From positions 186,001 through 250,000 of the forward strand of contig NZ_JACHGR010000001.1 in the NCBI RefSeq assembly GCF_014202415.1: a DNA stretch of 64,000 bases, written 5' to 3'. The translations under genes were made by a program, and so were the position numbers. Numbering within the stretch: position 1 is the stretch's first letter; each line of letters begins with the position of its first letter. Below are positions 62,730 to 64,000 of this stretch, in pieces. The DNA is from Tolumonas osonensis (GTDB taxonomy: Bacteria; Pseudomonadota; Gammaproteobacteria; Enterobacterales; Aeromonadaceae). The notes beneath the pieces were generated by a model. That model did not search any database and was not told the origin of the DNA. It saw only the letters and a list, made by a program, of their open reading frames with translations.

Positions 62730-63155
62730 ATGAAAAAACAATCCGGTTTTACCCTTATTGAATTGATGATCGTAGTGGCGATCGTGGCGATTCTGGCGGC
62801 AATTGCATTACCAGCTTATCAAAGCTATACACAGCGTTCCAAATTTACAGAAGTGACAACAGCCGCATCTGCTTTAAAAGTGCAGGTTCAGCTCTGTAAT
62901 TTGGACAAAGGGGCTTTAACTGGTTGTGCTAATTCAACTTCAGGTGCAGGATGGACAATTGGTGCGGCAGCTGATTATAAGACTGACTACGTTAACGATA
63001 TTGCTGTTGTTTCAGGTGCTATTACAGCAACAACAACAACAACTGGAACCAAACCGTTCGGGGCTACGGCTGTAACATATAAATTAACACCAACAGCAAA
63101 TACTGCAGGAGCTTTGGTGTGGACAGCTGTGTGTTCAGATCCAGATCTTTGCTAA
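62730..63155 (+). CDS. pilA: Type IV pilin PilA
   Basis: 141 residues. A short leader (MKKQSG) is cut before Phe: [32 protein letters not shown] is the type IVa prepilin site with Glu5, and it forms the N-terminal helix of the fibre. The globular part has four cysteines that can form two disulfides, one near the C-terminus (AVCSDPDLC), and Thr/Ala-rich loops. AAGGA lies 8 bases upstream. Its base composition is more AT-rich than pilB, which is common for pilin genes that vary between strains. PilB follows after a strong hairpin. Confidence 0.94.
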   Translation: MKKQSGFTLIELMIVVAIVAILAAIALPAYQSYTQRSKFTEVTTAASALKVQVQLCNLDKGALTGCANSTSGAGWTIGAAADYKTDYVNDIAVVSGAITATTTTTGTKPFGATAVTYKLTPTANTAGALVWTAVCSDPDLC

Positions 63156-63171
63156 AAACTTAACCGTATAT

Positions 63172-63202
63172 CATCAGCCAGTAATAATTTTACTGGCTGA
63201 TG
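63172..63202 (+). terminator. Hairpin between pilA and pilB
   Basis: CATCAGCCAGTAA and TTACTGGCTGATG pair perfectly over 13 bp around TAATT, followed by TCGTCTTT. It should end most pilA transcripts and let some through to pilB, in line with the need for much more pilin than motor ATPase. Confidence 0.8.
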
Positions 63203-63229
63203 TCGTCTTTAGATTCCAGAGAAATCCAC

Positions 63230-64000
63230 ATGAACGTTCCCGCCAATGGTTTATTAATCAGTCTGATCCGGGCCGGACTCATTCAGCAGGACCAGTCCGA
63301 GCAGGTGCAGGAACGCGCCCGCTACGAAAAAAAAACCCTCGTCACCTATCTGATTGATAACGATATCATCAGCAGTGAACAACTGGCGGAGCTGTGTGAA
63401 CTGGAGTATGGCATTCCACTGCTCGATCTCGATGCCTTTGAACTGGGCGAAATCCCGCACAAATACCTCAATACGCCATTGATCGAAAAGCACCACGCGC
63501 TGCCGATCTATACCCAAGGCAACACCCTCTATATTGCCGTCTCGGATCCGACCAATATCACCGCACTGGAAGATTTCGGCTTTACCTTCAACCTGCACAC
63601 CGAAGCGCTGCTGGTCGATGATCGCAAGCTGCACCGCGCCATTCAGCGCCTGACCGAACCGACCAGTGACGAATTTTCCAAATCGATCTCCGATGACCAT
63701 ATCAGTGATATTGAAATCGGTGATATCGATGACGCCCGGTTGCAGGAAACGGTCGACACCAACAGTGAAGACGACGCGCCGATCGTCAAATACATCAACA
63801 AGGTGCTACTCGATGCCGTCAGAAAGGGCGCCTCGGATCTGCACTTTGAACCCTATGAAAAGAAATACCGTATCCGCTTTCGTATCGACGGTATTCTGTA
63901 TGAAATTGCCACGCCGCCGGTTAATCTGGCCAACCGCTTTTCTGCACGCCTGAAAGTCATGGCGCGGCTCGATATCGCCGAACGCCGCCTGCCGCAGGAT
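63230..64000 (+). CDS. pilB: Type IV pilus assembly ATPase PilB (3' end outside window)
   Basis: The first 257 residues of a GspE/PilB secretion ATPase. The N-terminal domain ([19 protein letters not shown] ... [20 protein letters not shown]) is the MshEN/T2SSE-N type that binds c-di-GMP in some relatives, followed by the start of the ATPase core ([30 protein letters not shown]...[13 protein letters not shown] and [17 protein letters not shown]). It powers pilus extension. The Walker boxes lie beyond the window. Given an EAL protein in the same window, c-di-GMP control of pili is possible but unproven. Confidence 0.94.
   Translation, partial: MNVPANGLLISLIRAGLIQQDQSEQVQERARYEKKTLVTYLIDNDIISSEQLAELCELEYGIPLLDLDAFELGEIPHKYLNTPLIEKHHALPIYTQGNTLYIAVSDPTNITALEDFGFTFNLHTEALLVDDRKLHRAIQRLTEPTSDEFSKSISDDHISDIEIGDIDDARLQETVDTNSEDDAPIVKYINKVLLDAVRKGASDLHFEPYEKKYRIRFRIDGILYEIATPPVNLANRFSARLKVMARLDIAERRLPQD

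Overview
The window looks like ordinary chromosome of a facultatively anaerobic gammaproteobacterium at roughly 50-55% GC. Its gene set and order (pepA-holC-valS divergent from lptF-lptG, purH-purD, a pilA-pilB pilus locus, ettA, erpA, anmK, tyrS of the KMSKS type) fit the Aeromonadales, and Tolumonas or a relative is my best guess. This is inference from gene content, not from a database match. I see no prophage, insertion sequence, integrase or CRISPR array.

Left part (1-17.8 kb): the 3' end of an outer-membrane porin gene and a small exported protein; an HlyD / double-ABC / permease export operon with its own TetR regulator (yhiI-rbbA-yhhJ-like); a copper module (copZ divergent from copA-cueR); and a compact NAD salvage locus (pncB-nadE divergent from nadD-nrtR) that covers nicotinate to NAD plus a Nudix-type repressor. 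tyrS, anmK, a tiny Ala-rich lipoprotein and erpA follow.

Middle part (18-46 kb): hemL; a run of four minus-strand genes coding a molybdopterin-domain-like periplasmic protein that lacks the metal-ligand cysteine, a membrane GGDEF/EAL protein, DraG and DraT (reversible ADP-ribosylation of nitrogenase reductase), with no nif genes in view; a complete ribose operon (rbsDACBKR) preceded by a second rbsD-rbsK pair; an HD hydrolase; a cold-shock protein; ahpC-ahpF; a D-amino-acid block (dgcN-dgcA-D-amino-acid transaminase-Na+/amino acid symporter, divergent from alr-pepD across a very AT-rich 0.64 kb spacer); a pirin; and a cytochrome b561/YceI pair next to a LysR regulator.

Right part (46-64 kb): a 126 bp palindromic repeat abutting the valS stop codon; valS-holC-pepA; lptFG; an RDD membrane protein; tRNA-Leu(CAA) followed by a ParD/ParE-like toxin-antitoxin pair; ettA; an Lrp-family regulator; a StbD/StbE (RelBE-like) toxin-antitoxin pair bracketed by four copies of a 100-107 bp hairpin repeat; purH and purD separated by two further large palindromes; and the start of a type IV pilus locus (pilA, then pilB cut by the window end).

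The items most worth following up are the oxidoreductase-like/EAL/draG/draT gene string, the cluster of hairpin repeats around stbDE and purH-purD, the perfect 207 bp duplication that adds a metal-binding domain to CopA, and the paired operator-like motifs plus mini-ORF in front of nadD.
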